Part shown: positions 9,807 to 18,159 of the stretch, in pieces
How positions within the stretch are numbered: the stretch's first letter is position 1
How the letters are laid out: each line of letters opens with the position of its first letter
From: Catalinimonas niigatensis
GTDB lineage: Bacteria; Bacteroidota; Bacteroidia; Cytophagales; Cyclobacteriaceae
DNA: 64,000 bases
Direction: 5' to 3'
Assembly (NCBI RefSeq): GCF_030506285.1
Contig: NZ_CP119422.1
Span: 186,001 to 250,000 of the forward strand
The notes under the pieces: generated by a model
The model's input: only the letters and a program-made list of their open reading frames with translations
What the model was told of the DNA's origin: nothing
Database searches by the model: none
Translations under genes and position numbers: made by a program

Positions 9807-10811
9807 ATGAAATTGATGAAATTTCCTTCGCTTTTCACATTATTTTTTCTCCTGCAAATGACAACTGCTTTTTCTCAGAATTACCCTCAGTTACCCGAAG
9901 ATGTGCGTTTACAACGCTTGCTACCACCGCAGGGAAAAATCCGCGTAGTACTGGATACCGATACATATAATGAAATAGATGATCAGTTCGCTGTAGTGTA
10001 TGCATTGCTTTCACCTGAACAATTGCAGATAGATGCCATTTACGCTGCACCTTACCTGAATAATCGTTCTAGCAGTCCGGAGGATGGTATGGAGAAGAGT
10101 TATGAAGAAATTCTTCGCCTGCTGGACAAATTGGGAAAGTCTCCGGACGGACTGGTATACCGTGGCTCCGATACTTTTCTGCAAAGTTATGACCAACCTA
10201 TAGAAAGCGAAGCTGCCCGCGACTTGATCAAAAGAGCAATGGGGGCTACCGAACCACTCTATGTGCTGGCAGTTGGTGCGCCTACCAACGTGGCTTCTGC
10301 TATCCTGATGGAACCCGAAATTATCAATAAAATTGTAGTGATATGGCTGGGTGGTAAAGGGCTTAACTGGCGCCATGCCAGCGAGTTTAACTTGCAGCAG
10401 GATATACACTCCTCCAAAGTGCTCTTTGATTCTGGAGTGCCGTTGATTCAATTGCCTACAGAACCAGTAACATCCCATCTCTTAACCAGTGTACCTGAAA
10501 TAGAAACCTACCTACAGGGACAGGGCCCTATCGGCGATTATTTGGTTGAGATTTTCAAGGACTATCATAAAGATCACTTTGCGTGGTCAAAGGTGATCTG
10601 GGACATTTCAGCAGTAGCTTATGCCATTAACCCGAGTTGGTTTTCTACTGAATTAATGCATACACCAATTCTTACTGATCAGCAAACCTACAGTGTAGAC
10701 AATACCCGCCCTTTTTATCGGGTTGCGACCCACTTGAATCGGGATCAGATCTTTGAGGACATGTTCAGAAAAATTCAGCAACAGAACAGACAGGAAAGCG
10801 AAGGGAAATAA
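9807..10811 (+). CDS. secreted nucleoside hydrolase (IunH-like)
   Basis: A 334-residue protein with a signal peptide (MKLMKFPSLFTLFFLLQMTTAFSQ). At about residues 50-60 it carries DTDTYNEIDDQFAVVYAL, the Asp-rich calcium-binding motif that defines nucleoside hydrolases. LYVLAVGAPTNVASAI and VVIWLGGKG follow, and a late VIWDISAVAY supplies the usual second calcium-site Asp. The family cleaves the N-glycosidic bond of ribonucleosides to give base and ribose. Export suggests scavenging of nucleosides in the periplasm, or action on a related glycoside. It lies 290 bases after the GHL6-like gene on the same strand, so co-transcription is uncertain. Exported Bacteroidota members are commonly found in sugar-utilisation regions. 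Confidence 0.85.
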   Translation: MKLMKFPSLFTLFFLLQMTTAFSQNYPQLPEDVRLQRLLPPQGKIRVVLDTDTYNEIDDQFAVVYALLSPEQLQIDAIYAAPYLNNRSSSPEDGMEKSYEEILRLLDKLGKSPDGLVYRGSDTFLQSYDQPIESEAARDLIKRAMGATEPLYVLAVGAPTNVASAILMEPEIINKIVVIWLGGKGLNWRHASEFNLQQDIHSSKVLFDSGVPLIQLPTEPVTSHLLTSVPEIETYLQGQGPIGDYLVEIFKDYHKDHFAWSKVIWDISAVAYAINPSWFSTELMHTPILTDQQTYSVDNTRPFYRVATHLNRDQIFEDMFRKIQQQNRQESEGK

Positions 10812-10992
10812 ATTGTTGTATAGGAAATGCAAAGCAATCTCTTTCAGGAAACATGCATTACTAGGGTGCATAATTTTAATCAAACAGAAAGGCAATCTGA
10901 AACAAACACATATTATTGAAAATGATCCTGGAATTGTTGACTTGACGGAAATACATTTAAACAAACTTGGATGCAAGATAAATAAAAATAAC

Positions 10993-11137
10993 GTGATTCC
11001 CTGAAATTACTGTACAGATTTAAGATAGATTTACAGTCATTTTTTCTTTTCACTAGCTGTATTTTTTTGAGATTTATTCTTTTCCCTTTGACCGTTTTTC
11101 TTCCAGACTCTTGGGATGGGTCCTGTGAGTGAATAGA
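10993..11137 (-). pseudogene. remnant of IS3-type element (3' end of transposase orfB and terminus)
   Basis: Read on the minus strand this stretch encodes LTGPIPRVWKKNG...KSQKNTASEKK and a stop at 11039-11037, followed by a terminal sequence. It matches the last residues and terminus of the decayed IS3 element at 24.85-26.3 kb, which reads LTGPIPRVWKKNG...KSQKNTAGEKK. The 5' part of the gene is missing: the homology ends where the intact IS3 element begins at about 11138. It is therefore an older element interrupted and largely deleted. The terminus GTGATTCCCTGAAATTACTG (10993-11012) corresponds to the inverted-repeat end of the other copy. Confidence 0.75.
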
Positions 11138-11248
11138 GCTAAAATAGGTCTGCAGAAAGGAGGGATTTAAAGGTAATAGATTAATTGTACATTATTAAGA
11201 ACTTGTCTTTTCTCGTCATACATTATTTCAAAAATCTGCTCTTGTTAC

Positions 11249-11309
11249 TCATTTTTCCCTCAGTCATACCCTCTGTTTCAGGTGGAGGGTAGTGGCTGAG
11301 GGAAAAATG
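11249..11309. repeat. long perfect-to-near-perfect hairpin in the IS 3' region
   Basis: The left arm CATTTTTCCCTCAGTCATAC continues with CCTC. It pairs with the right arm GAGGGTAGTGGCTGAGGGAA, which continues with AAATG. The stem is about 24 pairs with a single bulge and an 11-base loop. It lies downstream of the transposase stop codon. It could act as a transcription terminator in both directions or be a structure used by the element; the sequence alone does not decide. Confidence 0.7.
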
Positions 11310-11331
11310 TTTGTTCTTTTTGGATTACATA

Positions 11332-12249
11332 TTAAGCAACCATTGCATCCAACACTGCTTGATTAGCCTTTCTAGAGTACTTCTTCCATTTCTTCTTACC
11401 TGGTTTTCTGCCTCTGTGTACTTGATTTGGTGTCAAGTAACCTAAACTACCATGTGGATATTTATGGTTGTAAACATAAATTGTCCTGGCCACTGCTTGT
11501 AGAGCTAAATCAAAGGTTGGAAAACCCCTTTCAAGCTTAAATTCCTCTTTGAGTGTTCTGTGCATACGTTCAGCAAGAGCATTTTCTAGTGGATCAGGGA
11601 AATTGGTCATAGAAACTAAAATTTTGTTGTCATTGAGGAGCTTGATATAATCATTACAACAATATTGTATACCACGATCCGAATGGTGGATCATCTGGTA
11701 GGGGGGATGCTCACCTTTTTGATTCAAAGCCATATTTAGGGCTTTAATACTGCCTATTGCATGAAGACTCTTATGCAAATGCCATCCTACTATTTTGCGA
11801 GAGTATGCGTCCGTGACCAGACTTAAATAAGCAAATCCACTTCCAACAGGTATATATGTGATATCTGAGACATACAATTGATTGATAGCTGTGATCTCCA
11901 GTCCTTCAGTTAAATTCTTATATCGCTTATACCCATGATCTGAGTAGGTTGTGCGTGTACTTCTTTTCTTGAAAGAAATATGCATATCAGCTTTTCTGAG
12001 CACTTCGTGCAGTTTATCACGGCCCATCTTAATACCATGCTTTTTACGGTAGGATATGGTCATGTGGTGTAGTCTTCGTGTCCCGGTACCTGGTAGATCC
12101 TGGCGTATTTTCTTTACTTTCTCGATCATCAGATGATCTCTTATATCTTGCTGTTCTTTACGTTTTACTGCTTTATAGTAGGCATGTCTGGTGAGGCCAA
12201 ACAGTCCGCAGAGTACCCTCAAGCCTTCAGAAGGGTATCTGAGCTTCAT
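11332..12249 (-). CDS. IS3-family transposase OrfB, DDE integrase
   Basis: The 305-residue product has the HTH_21-like region (KKHGIKMGRDKLHEVLR) and the rve integrase core. The catalytic triad is visible: Asp in YVSDITYIPVG, Asp in IHHSDRGIQYC, and Glu in ENALAERMHRTLKEE. The reading frame is complete with no frameshift, so the element may be active. The start ATG overlaps the orfA stop by four bases (ATGA), so OrfB is probably made by translational coupling or as an OrfAB fusion through frameshifting, as in other IS3 elements. Confidence 0.93.
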   Translation of the reverse strand: MKLRYPSEGLRVLCGLFGLTRHAYYKAVKRKEQQDIRDHLMIEKVKKIRQDLPGTGTRRLHHMTISYRKKHGIKMGRDKLHEVLRKADMHISFKKRSTRTTYSDHGYKRYKNLTEGLEITAINQLYVSDITYIPVGSGFAYLSLVTDAYSRKIVGWHLHKSLHAIGSIKALNMALNQKGEHPPYQMIHHSDRGIQYCCNDYIKLLNDNKILVSMTNFPDPLENALAERMHRTLKEEFKLERGFPTFDLALQAVARTIYVYNHKYPHGSLGYLTPNQVHRGRKPGKKKWKKYSRKANQAVLDAMVA

Positions 12250-12623
12250 TTTTTGGACTGTCTGGCGCCACGCTTTTTTTCAATCTGAATGTTAAATTCT
12301 TCCTCAGCAATGTTAATCATAGTTTCATAAGCTTCACGCTTAAGCTTTTCATATTTGGCTTGTTGCTGAGATTCTTTGAGCTGGCTTTCAAGTAATTTGA
12401 TCTTCTCTTTATCAGATAATTTCTTTCTGGCCATAGCAGTGGGATTTTGATAGGGTTGAACAAAATATCTATCATACCAACGCTGCCACTCATGGAGGAG
12501 TTTGAGGGAAATCTTGAATTTTTGACAGGCTTGATCTTCAGTGAGAAGTCCTACAGATACGAGTTGAACCGCTTTTTTCTTGGTTTTGAGAGGGAAATAA
12601 GGTTTTTTACGTTTCATCATCAT
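12246..12623 (-). CDS. IS3-family transposase OrfA
   Basis: The 125-residue protein has an N-terminal helix-turn-helix (KKKAVQLVSVGLLTEDQACQ, then LKLLHEWQRWYDRYF) and a C-terminal coiled coil with a leucine-rich heptad pattern (KLSDKEKIKLLESQLKESQQ). These are the DNA-binding and multimerisation parts of IS3 OrfA. It binds the element ends together with OrfB. A truncated homologue of its first residues is found again at 26.4 kb. Confidence 0.9.
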   Translation of the reverse strand: MMMKRKKPYFPLKTKKKAVQLVSVGLLTEDQACQKFKISLKLLHEWQRWYDRYFVQPYQNPTAMARKKLSDKEKIKLLESQLKESQQQAKYEKLKREAYETMINIAEEEFNIQIEKKRGARQSKK

Positions 12624-12689
12624 TCTAATTAATTGTGATTAAATGATCTAAAAACCCCTCTGTAGACTATTTTTAGGACGATCCATAAA

Positions 12690-12714
12690 GTTATATAACT
12701 AATATTATGTTAAA
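12690..12714 (-). repeat. 25-base sequence shared with the flank of the 24.8-kb IS copy
   Basis: On the minus strand this reads TTTAACATAAT, five variable bases, then TTATATAAC. The same two blocks with the same spacing occur at 24823-24847 just outside the inferred left end of the decayed IS3 element. Here it lies beside the intact IS and upstream of ribBA. It may mark the far side of the older interrupted element or a preferred target. Confidence 0.5.
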
Positions 12715-12768
12715 CAAAAATTTCGTTCTTTTAACAAAAGTTAATATGTTGCAGAAAAATTAGGTGAG

Positions 12769-13866
12769 ATGCTTGATAAAATAGAAGATGCTATCCAAAG
12801 TGTTAAGGATGGAAAAATTATTATTGTCGTTGATGATGAGAATAGAGAAAATGAAGGAGATTTTATCTGCGCTGCAGAACATATTACTCCAGAAATTATC
12901 AATTTCATGGCAACCCATGGTAGAGGCTTGATTTGTGCTTCACTGACAGAAGACAGATGTAATGAGTTAGGTTTAGAATTAATGGTAGGCAAAAATACCT
13001 CGTACTTTGACACTCCATTTACTGTATCTGTGGATTTGATTAGCAACGATACGAGTACAGGTATTTCAGCAGCAGACAGGGCAAAAACAATCAGAGCATT
13101 GACTGATCCTAAAACGAAACCTGAACAATTGGGAAAACCTGGACATATTTTCCCTCTCAAAGCTAAAAAAGGTGGTGTACTGAGACGTACTGGACATACA
13201 GAAGCGGCCATTGACTTTCCTCGCTTAGCAGGATTAAAACCTGCGGGTGTACTGGTAGAAATTATGAATGAAGATGGAACTATGGCGCGCCTCCCTGACT
13301 TAAGAAAAGTTGCCGATAGGTTCAATCTCAGGCTTGTATCAATTAAAGATCTCATCGAGTATCGTTTAAACACGGAAAGTTTGATTCATGAGGAATTCAT
13401 AAGTGATGTAGAAACTGCATATGGAAGATTCCAGCTTCATATTTTTAAACAAATAAATGCTGATGACATTCATCTAGCTCTAGTCAAAGGAAGCTGGCAT
13501 GAAGATGAATCAGTTTTGGTGCGAGTGCATTCTGCAAATTATTTTGAAGATATCTTCGGTTCTAGCTCAGGTAACAGTTCTATACAGCAAGTGTTGAAAA
13601 AAATTAACGCGGCTGGAAAGGGGATTTTACTTTATATGAATCAGGAAAGTATGGGGGATGGCTTAATTCAGAAACTGAAGAAATATACTGACCCTGAAAA
13701 TCAAATGGGCAGTAATTTAGACCAGCGCGATTTTGGTATCGGTGCTCAAATTTTGCGTCATCTGCATGCACGAAAATTACTTCTATTAACCAATCATCCT
13801 AAAAAAAGAGTAGGTTTACCTGGTTATGGACTTGAAATCATAGACAATGTTCCTATAGAGGAATAA
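12769..13866 (+). CDS. ribB: 3,4-dihydroxy-2-butanone-4-phosphate synthase with degenerate GTP cyclohydrolase II domain (RibB/RibBA)
   Basis: Residues about 1-205 are a complete RibB domain that forms 3,4-dihydroxy-2-butanone 4-phosphate from ribulose 5-phosphate for riboflavin synthesis. Visible motifs are VDDENRENEGDFICAAE, HGRGLICASL, FTVSVDL, and HTEAAIDFPRLAGLKPAGVLVE. Residues about 210-365 have the RibA fold (VRVHSANYFEDIFG, GKGILLYMNQESMGDGLIQK, RDFGIGAQILRHL, LTNHPKKRVGLPGYGLEI). The Cys-x-Asp-Cys zinc site expected after the IFGS segment is replaced by SSSGNSSIQQ, so GTP cyclohydrolase activity is unlikely. A separate RibA would be needed elsewhere. The gene stands alone between the IS and a hypothetical gene. 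Confidence 0.9.
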   Translation: MLDKIEDAIQSVKDGKIIIVVDDENRENEGDFICAAEHITPEIINFMATHGRGLICASLTEDRCNELGLELMVGKNTSYFDTPFTVSVDLISNDTSTGISAADRAKTIRALTDPKTKPEQLGKPGHIFPLKAKKGGVLRRTGHTEAAIDFPRLAGLKPAGVLVEIMNEDGTMARLPDLRKVADRFNLRLVSIKDLIEYRLNTESLIHEEFISDVETAYGRFQLHIFKQINADDIHLALVKGSWHEDESVLVRVHSANYFEDIFGSSSGNSSIQQVLKKINAAGKGILLYMNQESMGDGLIQKLKKYTDPENQMGSNLDQRDFGIGAQILRHLHARKLLLLTNHPKKRVGLPGYGLEIIDNVPIEE

Positions 13867-13926
13867 AGGAGCACACTTTTCTTTTGACTTTTGTGTTAAT
13901 ATATTGAAACAAGAAAGTCCCAAAAT

Positions 13927-14556
13927 ATGAACATGAAGTTTAGCTATCTATTTGTACTGCTTGTCTTTTGGCTTACAAAAGACGCTTACGCTCAGTATTT
14001 CCCATCAGAAGTATGGCATGATGGAAAAATAACCTTACTATCAGGTGAGGATATTCAAGGAAAAATCAAATATAATTTTGAATCAGATCTTGTACAGGTT
14101 AACCTCAATAATACAATACAAACATATAGTGCCCGGAAAATACTTTATTTTGAGATTTACGATCAGGAAGTAGAAAGATACAGACAGTTTTATGCTTTAC
14201 CTTTTAGTGTACGTCCTAATTATAAAGTACCGATGTTTTTTGAGGTTTTGTATGAAAATACTATGACACTCTTATGCCGTGAATCAGTTATTCAGGAAAG
14301 CATACCTCAATATGGTTACTATAGCTACTATGGTAATCGTTATACCTCTCGCTACCGCCTGGCATTTGATTATTATTTCTTAAACAAAGAAGGGCAGATA
14401 ATTCCTTATTCTCAGAAAAAAGATGATTTGTATGCTATCTTAACGAAGAATAAAGACAGTTTAGAAAAGTATGTCAAAGAAAATCGTTTAAAGTATGATC
14501 GGCACCGGGATTTAGTGCGGATCACGGCCTATTATAACTCTCTATTAAATTCCTAA
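13927..14556 (+). CDS. secreted hypothetical protein
   Basis: A 209-residue protein with a clear signal peptide (MNMKFSYLFVLLVFWLTKDAYAQ). The mature part is rich in beta strands and aromatic residues (YGYYSYYGNRYTSRYRLAFD near residues 137-156) and ends in a charged helical tail. The pattern, with KITLLSGEDIQGKI followed by a YSARKILYFEIYD segment, is common in unassigned Bacteroidota exported proteins. It lies about 60 bases after ribB and seven bases before surE, so it may be co-transcribed with surE. I do not recognise a function. Confidence 0.8.
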   Translation: MNMKFSYLFVLLVFWLTKDAYAQYFPSEVWHDGKITLLSGEDIQGKIKYNFESDLVQVNLNNTIQTYSARKILYFEIYDQEVERYRQFYALPFSVRPNYKVPMFFEVLYENTMTLLCRESVIQESIPQYGYYSYYGNRYTSRYRLAFDYYFLNKEGQIIPYSQKKDDLYAILTKNKDSLEKYVKENRLKYDRHRDLVRITAYYNSLLNS

Positions 14557-14563
14557 ATTTTTC

Positions 14564-15331
14564 ATGCAAAGACCCCTAATTCTGGTATCTAATGATGATG
14601 GAATCACCGCCACTGGCATCAAAGTTTTAGTGAATGTGATGAAAGAACTGGGTGAGGTGGTGGTTGTAGCGCCAGATAGTCCACAGTCGGGTATGGGTCA
14701 TGCAATTACAATCGGAAATACCCTCAGACTTACTGAGACTGATATTTTCAAAGATGTCAGAGCTTATAAATGTTCAGGCACTCCAGCTGATTGTGTAAAG
14801 CTAGGTAAATTTCATGTTCTCAAAGATCGTAGACCGGATTTAGTGGTCAGTGGGATTAATCATGGGAGTAACACTTCTATAAGTGTGTTATATTCTGGTA
14901 CCATGTCAGCAGCAGTAGAGGGAGCCATGGAAGGACTGCCAGCTATCGGGTACTCTTTGTGTGACTATGATACTGACGCTGATTTTTCTCATACTGAAGA
15001 CTATGTAAAGAAAATCGCAATACAAGTGCTCGAGAGAGGAACTCCTAAGGGAATTGCATTAAATGTAAATTTTCCGCCCAAACAGCGTGAAAGCTTAAAA
15101 GGTATTAAAATTTGCCGTCAAGCCCATGCAAAATGGCAGGAAGAATTTGATCAAAGATATGACCCTAACGGAAGAAGGTACTTTTGGCTGGCAGGTAATT
15201 TTGTAAATTTTGACAAAGGAGAAGATAATGATGAATGGGCCATTGCAAATAATTATGTCTCTGTTGTTCCTTGTCAGTATGATTTAACCGCTCATCATGC
15301 CATAAGTACGCTGAATGAATGGGATTTTTAA
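14564..15331 (+). CDS. surE: 5'/3'-nucleotidase SurE
   Basis: The 255-residue product has the SurE signature throughout: ILVSNDDGITATGIKVL with the metal-binding Asp pair, VVVAPDSPQSGMGHAITI, SGTPADCVKLG, and VVSGINHGSNTSISVLYSGT with the third and fourth metal ligands. SurE is a metal-dependent phosphatase that removes phosphate from nucleoside monophosphates in the cytoplasm and is linked to stress survival. The length is normal. Its stop codon overlaps by four bases the end of the convergent DtxR-type regulator gene. Confidence 0.96.
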   Translation: MQRPLILVSNDDGITATGIKVLVNVMKELGEVVVVAPDSPQSGMGHAITIGNTLRLTETDIFKDVRAYKCSGTPADCVKLGKFHVLKDRRPDLVVSGINHGSNTSISVLYSGTMSAAVEGAMEGLPAIGYSLCDYDTDADFSHTEDYVKKIAIQVLERGTPKGIALNVNFPPKQRESLKGIKICRQAHAKWQEEFDQRYDPNGRRYFWLAGNFVNFDKGEDNDEWAIANNYVSVVPCQYDLTAHHAISTLNEWDF

Positions 15332-16002
15332 TCTTTATCATCAACAGCTTCAAAGAACAAATTGGCAGCTACTTCTTTTGATACATATACTTCACTTTCA
15401 TTATTGATGGCAATTAATGAGGAGTGGTCAAAACTAAGGATATCCAAAACTTTCACGTGCGAACCTATTTCCAAATTCAATTTATCCAGATAACGTAAGA
15501 AACTTGCTTCACTTACCTTTACTGCTACCAGTTTTCCCTGCTGTCCGGTTTTCATATCAGAAAGTAACGTTCTTATTTTCTGCCGGTAGTTACCTTCAGC
15601 ATCAGGAATTGGTTCTCCATGAGGATCAAACTTAGGGTGTCCTAAAAATATATCTAATCTTTCAACCAGAAGGGTAGATTGTATATGTTCAAGTTGCTCA
15701 GCCACATTATGAACTTCATCCCATCCAAAGCCTAGTGTTTCTACTAAAAATGTTTCCCACAGCCTATGCTTTCTAATAATCTTTAGCGCATGAGCTTTAC
15801 CGATTTTTGAAACGTTTACTCCCTGATATTTTTCATAAATTACCAGATCTTTGTCCGCCAGCTTTCTAATCATATCAGTAGCAGATGCTGGTTTAGTTTC
15901 AAGCTTAGCAGCTAATGCATTAGTAGAAACATTCAACTTACCTCCTTCGGAAAGGTGATATATCGCTTTAAGATAATTTTCTTCTGCTAATGTATGCTGC
16001 AT
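15328..16002 (-). CDS. DtxR/MntR-family metal-dependent transcriptional regulator
   Basis: This 224-residue protein has an N-terminal winged helix (EENYLKAIYHLSEGGKLNVS, then TKPASATDMIRKLADKDLV and YEKYQGVNVSKIGKAHALKI), and a dimerisation and metal-binding region (RKHRLWETFLVETLGFGWDE, then HNVAEQLEHIQS). It ends in an SH3-like FeoA-type domain (LVAVKVSEASFLRYLDKLN onward). This is the domain order of DtxR, IdeR and MntR. It probably represses iron or manganese uptake genes when the metal is abundant. No such transport genes are adjacent here, so targets lie elsewhere. Confidence 0.9.
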   Translation of the reverse strand: MQHTLAEENYLKAIYHLSEGGKLNVSTNALAAKLETKPASATDMIRKLADKDLVIYEKYQGVNVSKIGKAHALKIIRKHRLWETFLVETLGFGWDEVHNVAEQLEHIQSTLLVERLDIFLGHPKFDPHGEPIPDAEGNYRQKIRTLLSDMKTGQQGKLVAVKVSEASFLRYLDKLNLEIGSHVKVLDILSFDHSSLIAINNESEVYVSKEVAANLFFEAVDDKD

Positions 16003-16051
16003 GAAAACGGGGTTAGCATATTGTTAGTAATTATTTTTAAATAGCTGACAA

Positions 16052-17197
16052 TCAGTTTTTTATGGCAAAAACATCATCAACTGCTTGAATTAGTTTTGTT
16101 TCCTCCGTGTTCCAGTAAATATTGTCAGGGTTTCCATTTGGATAAAATTGACTGCTTTTCATTTGTTGTGCAACAAAATGTGAGTCAAAATTTTTGAAAT
16201 CAATGTTAATAGAACACTTCCAGGGCTTGCAGTAGGATGTCCAGTAGGTATGGTCTTGTAATATAAAAGGTTTTTTATGAGCCATATATTCATATATCCG
16301 TGTTGGAAAACAATTTTTAATGCTTTCTACAGGCCTATGTGCTACTAATCCAAAGTCAGCTAACTTAATCAGCTTAATAATATCCATATGAGGAATGGGA
16401 TCTTTATCTACATATGTAAGAAGGTGAAAATCTTCTTTTTCCAAATTTAGCAAGTAGCTTAGTAATTTAGTATTGGTAACGTGTCCTGCTAAAATTAGTA
16501 AAATATCTGGAAAGTCTTGGCGCAAGCTTTTTGCTAAATCAAGAGCTTCGTAAATACCATAGTTTTCGCTAATTGTTCCGGTAAAGATGAGCAATGGAGA
16601 TGAATTTTTCGCTCTATCAATCACTTCTGAAGGCAAACTTAACTTTTTCACCTGAATTGCCTTATACTTGTTCAGTATATAAATATATGGTTTGCTAAAA
16701 AATTTCATTTCTTTAGCGTATTCAGTTTCTGCTAATATATTTAGCGAAATGTAGTTTTGGCTATTTTTTTCTATAAGCCTAATAGTCTTAGCAATGATTT
16801 TATTTACATATCCAGGCCTTCTGTTCGTTAAATAATTAAGCGCATAGTTCTCACTCACATCGTACATCAATTCTATTTTATTATTGAGTAACTTATAAAA
16901 TATCGAGACAGGAAGAAGCTCGAAGGTGGTGACAATTACTAAAGATGGATTTATTTTAAATAAATATTTTCCAAATAAAAAAGAGGCAAAAAAACGTTTC
17001 CAGCTGTTGTTTTCAAAACTGAAAATGGGATAAAAAATAATATCTCTCTGTTTAGGTGGATTTTTTGACACAAAACCTATGATATTTACTGCATATCTGT
17101 TTGTTTGCTGCAATGAAAGCCCAAACTTTTCGTACATTCTCGTATCATCAACTGGTTTGAGCACTGAAGCAATCACTGTTTTAATTTTATTACCCAT
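16052..17197 (-). CDS. glycosyltransferase, GT4-like
   Basis: A product of about 381 residues is obtained from the ATG at 17197 (MGNKIKTVIASVLKPVDD), which avoids overlapping the divergent dapD gene. An upstream in-frame start at 17272 would overlap dapD and is less likely. The C-terminal half has the Rossmann-like donor-binding domain: LLIFTGTISENYGIYEALDL, then ILLILAGHV, then ADFGLVAHRPVESIKNCFPTR and a YEYMAHKKPFI motif with the usual Glu. This architecture is that of GT4-type (GT-B fold) glycosyltransferases, which use a nucleotide sugar. The gene is alone between unrelated housekeeping genes, so its product glycan is unknown. Confidence 0.8.
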   Translation of the reverse strand: MGNKIKTVIASVLKPVDDTRMYEKFGLSLQQTNRYAVNIIGFVSKNPPKQRDIIFYPIFSFENNSWKRFFASFLFGKYLFKINPSLVIVTTFELLPVSIFYKLLNNKIELMYDVSENYALNYLTNRRPGYVNKIIAKTIRLIEKNSQNYISLNILAETEYAKEMKFFSKPYIYILNKYKAIQVKKLSLPSEVIDRAKNSSPLLIFTGTISENYGIYEALDLAKSLRQDFPDILLILAGHVTNTKLLSYLLNLEKEDFHLLTYVDKDPIPHMDIIKLIKLADFGLVAHRPVESIKNCFPTRIYEYMAHKKPFILQDHTYWTSYCKPWKCSINIDFKNFDSHFVAQQMKSSQFYPNGNPDNIYWNTEETKLIQAVDDVFAIKN

Positions 17198-17218
17198 AAT
17201 AACTAGTAAAAAATCCGC

Positions 17219-18031
17219 ATGGAACTCCGAAATTTGATTGAAAAAGCATGGGACAATCGTCAGATGCTGCAAGACAAAGATGTAAAAATCGCCATTAAAT
17301 CAATTATAGATGAATTGGATAGTGGTACCAAACGTGTTGCCGAACCGATTGATAACGAATGGGTAGTTCATGAATGGATCAAAAAAGCGGTAATTTTATA
17401 TTTTCCTATTCAAAAAATGCAGTTGGTTGAAATTGGCCCTTTTGAATTTCATGATAAAATGAAACTTAAAACTGGCTATGACAAAATGGGAGTAAGGGTA
17501 GTGCCTCATGCTGTCGCCCGTTATGGTGCTTATTTAAGTAAGGGAGTGGTTATGATGCCATCATATGTCAATATTGGAGCATATGTAGACGAAGGAACAA
17601 TGGTGGATACCTGGGCTACTGTAGGAAGTTGCGCCCAGATAGGCAAAAATGTCCATTTAAGTGGTGGGGTTGGCATAGGTGGAGTTCTTGAACCCTTACA
17701 GGCAAAGCCAGTGATTGTTGAAGATAATGCATTTATCGGCTCACGCTGTATATTGGTAGAAGGTGTTCATATTGAAAAAGAAGCCGTTTTAGGCGCTAAT
17801 GTAACACTTACTGCCAGTTCTAAAATAATAGATGTGACTGGGAGTGAACCAAAAATTTTTACTGGCAGGGTTCCTTCTCGTTCTGTGGTAATTCCTGGTA
17901 CCTATACTAAAAAATTTCCTGCGGGAGAATATCAGGTTCCCTGTGCATTGATTATTGGCCAACGTAAACCTAGTACAGATTTAAAAACATCGCTTAATGA
18001 AGCTCTTCGCGAGAATAATGTAGCAGTTTAA
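17219..18031 (+). CDS. dapD: 2,3,4,5-tetrahydropyridine-2,6-dicarboxylate N-succinyltransferase DapD
   Basis: The 270-residue protein matches DapD in length and motifs: WDNRQMLQDKDVKIAI near the N-terminus, then left-handed parallel beta-helix hexapeptide repeats from about residue 110 (GVVMMPSYVNIGAYVDEGTM, DTWATVGSCAQIGKNVHLSG, GGVGIGGVLEPLQAKPVIVE). The loop EPLQAKPVIVEDNAFIGSRC and the GVHIEKEAVLGANVTLTAS coil are characteristic. It transfers succinyl from succinyl-CoA to tetrahydrodipicolinate in lysine and diaminopimelate synthesis. It stands alone. Confidence 0.95.
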   Translation: MELRNLIEKAWDNRQMLQDKDVKIAIKSIIDELDSGTKRVAEPIDNEWVVHEWIKKAVILYFPIQKMQLVEIGPFEFHDKMKLKTGYDKMGVRVVPHAVARYGAYLSKGVVMMPSYVNIGAYVDEGTMVDTWATVGSCAQIGKNVHLSGGVGIGGVLEPLQAKPVIVEDNAFIGSRCILVEGVHIEKEAVLGANVTLTASSKIIDVTGSEPKIFTGRVPSRSVVIPGTYTKKFPAGEYQVPCALIIGQRKPSTDLKTSLNEALRENNVAV

Positions 18032-18159
18032 AGTACAGTATGGCATTTATTTTGATTTCTAACCTATGCCATTTTTGTTATAGAATTTGAACTGTTTCAT
18101 AAACCTTAATTATTGACCACGTGTTATCTTTAAGATTTCGCAAAAAAACTAATAAAATC

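Larger units (their letters stand above)
11138..12679 (-). mobile_element. IS3-family insertion sequence, apparently intact
   Basis: The element carries overlapping orfA and orfB on the minus strand. Its limits are inferred from imperfect inverted repeats: GAGCTAAAATAGGTCTGCAG at the low-coordinate end and, on the minus strand, GTCCTAAAAATAGTCTACAG at the high-coordinate end. These give about 1.54 kb, a normal size for IS3 elements. No clear target duplication was found, which fits insertion in an already damaged element. About 190 bases lie between the orfB stop and the terminus and hold a strong hairpin (11249-11309). Confidence 0.75.

Noticed and set aside
10753-11004. Plus-strand frame after the nucleoside hydrolase
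   Set aside because: It begins inside the nucleoside hydrolase gene in another frame and ends in the IS remnant; the translation has no recognisable features.
17198-17272. Upstream extension of the glycosyltransferase start
   Set aside because: It would overlap the divergent dapD gene and adds 25 residues without homology-like features; the ATG at 17197 gives a standard N-terminus.
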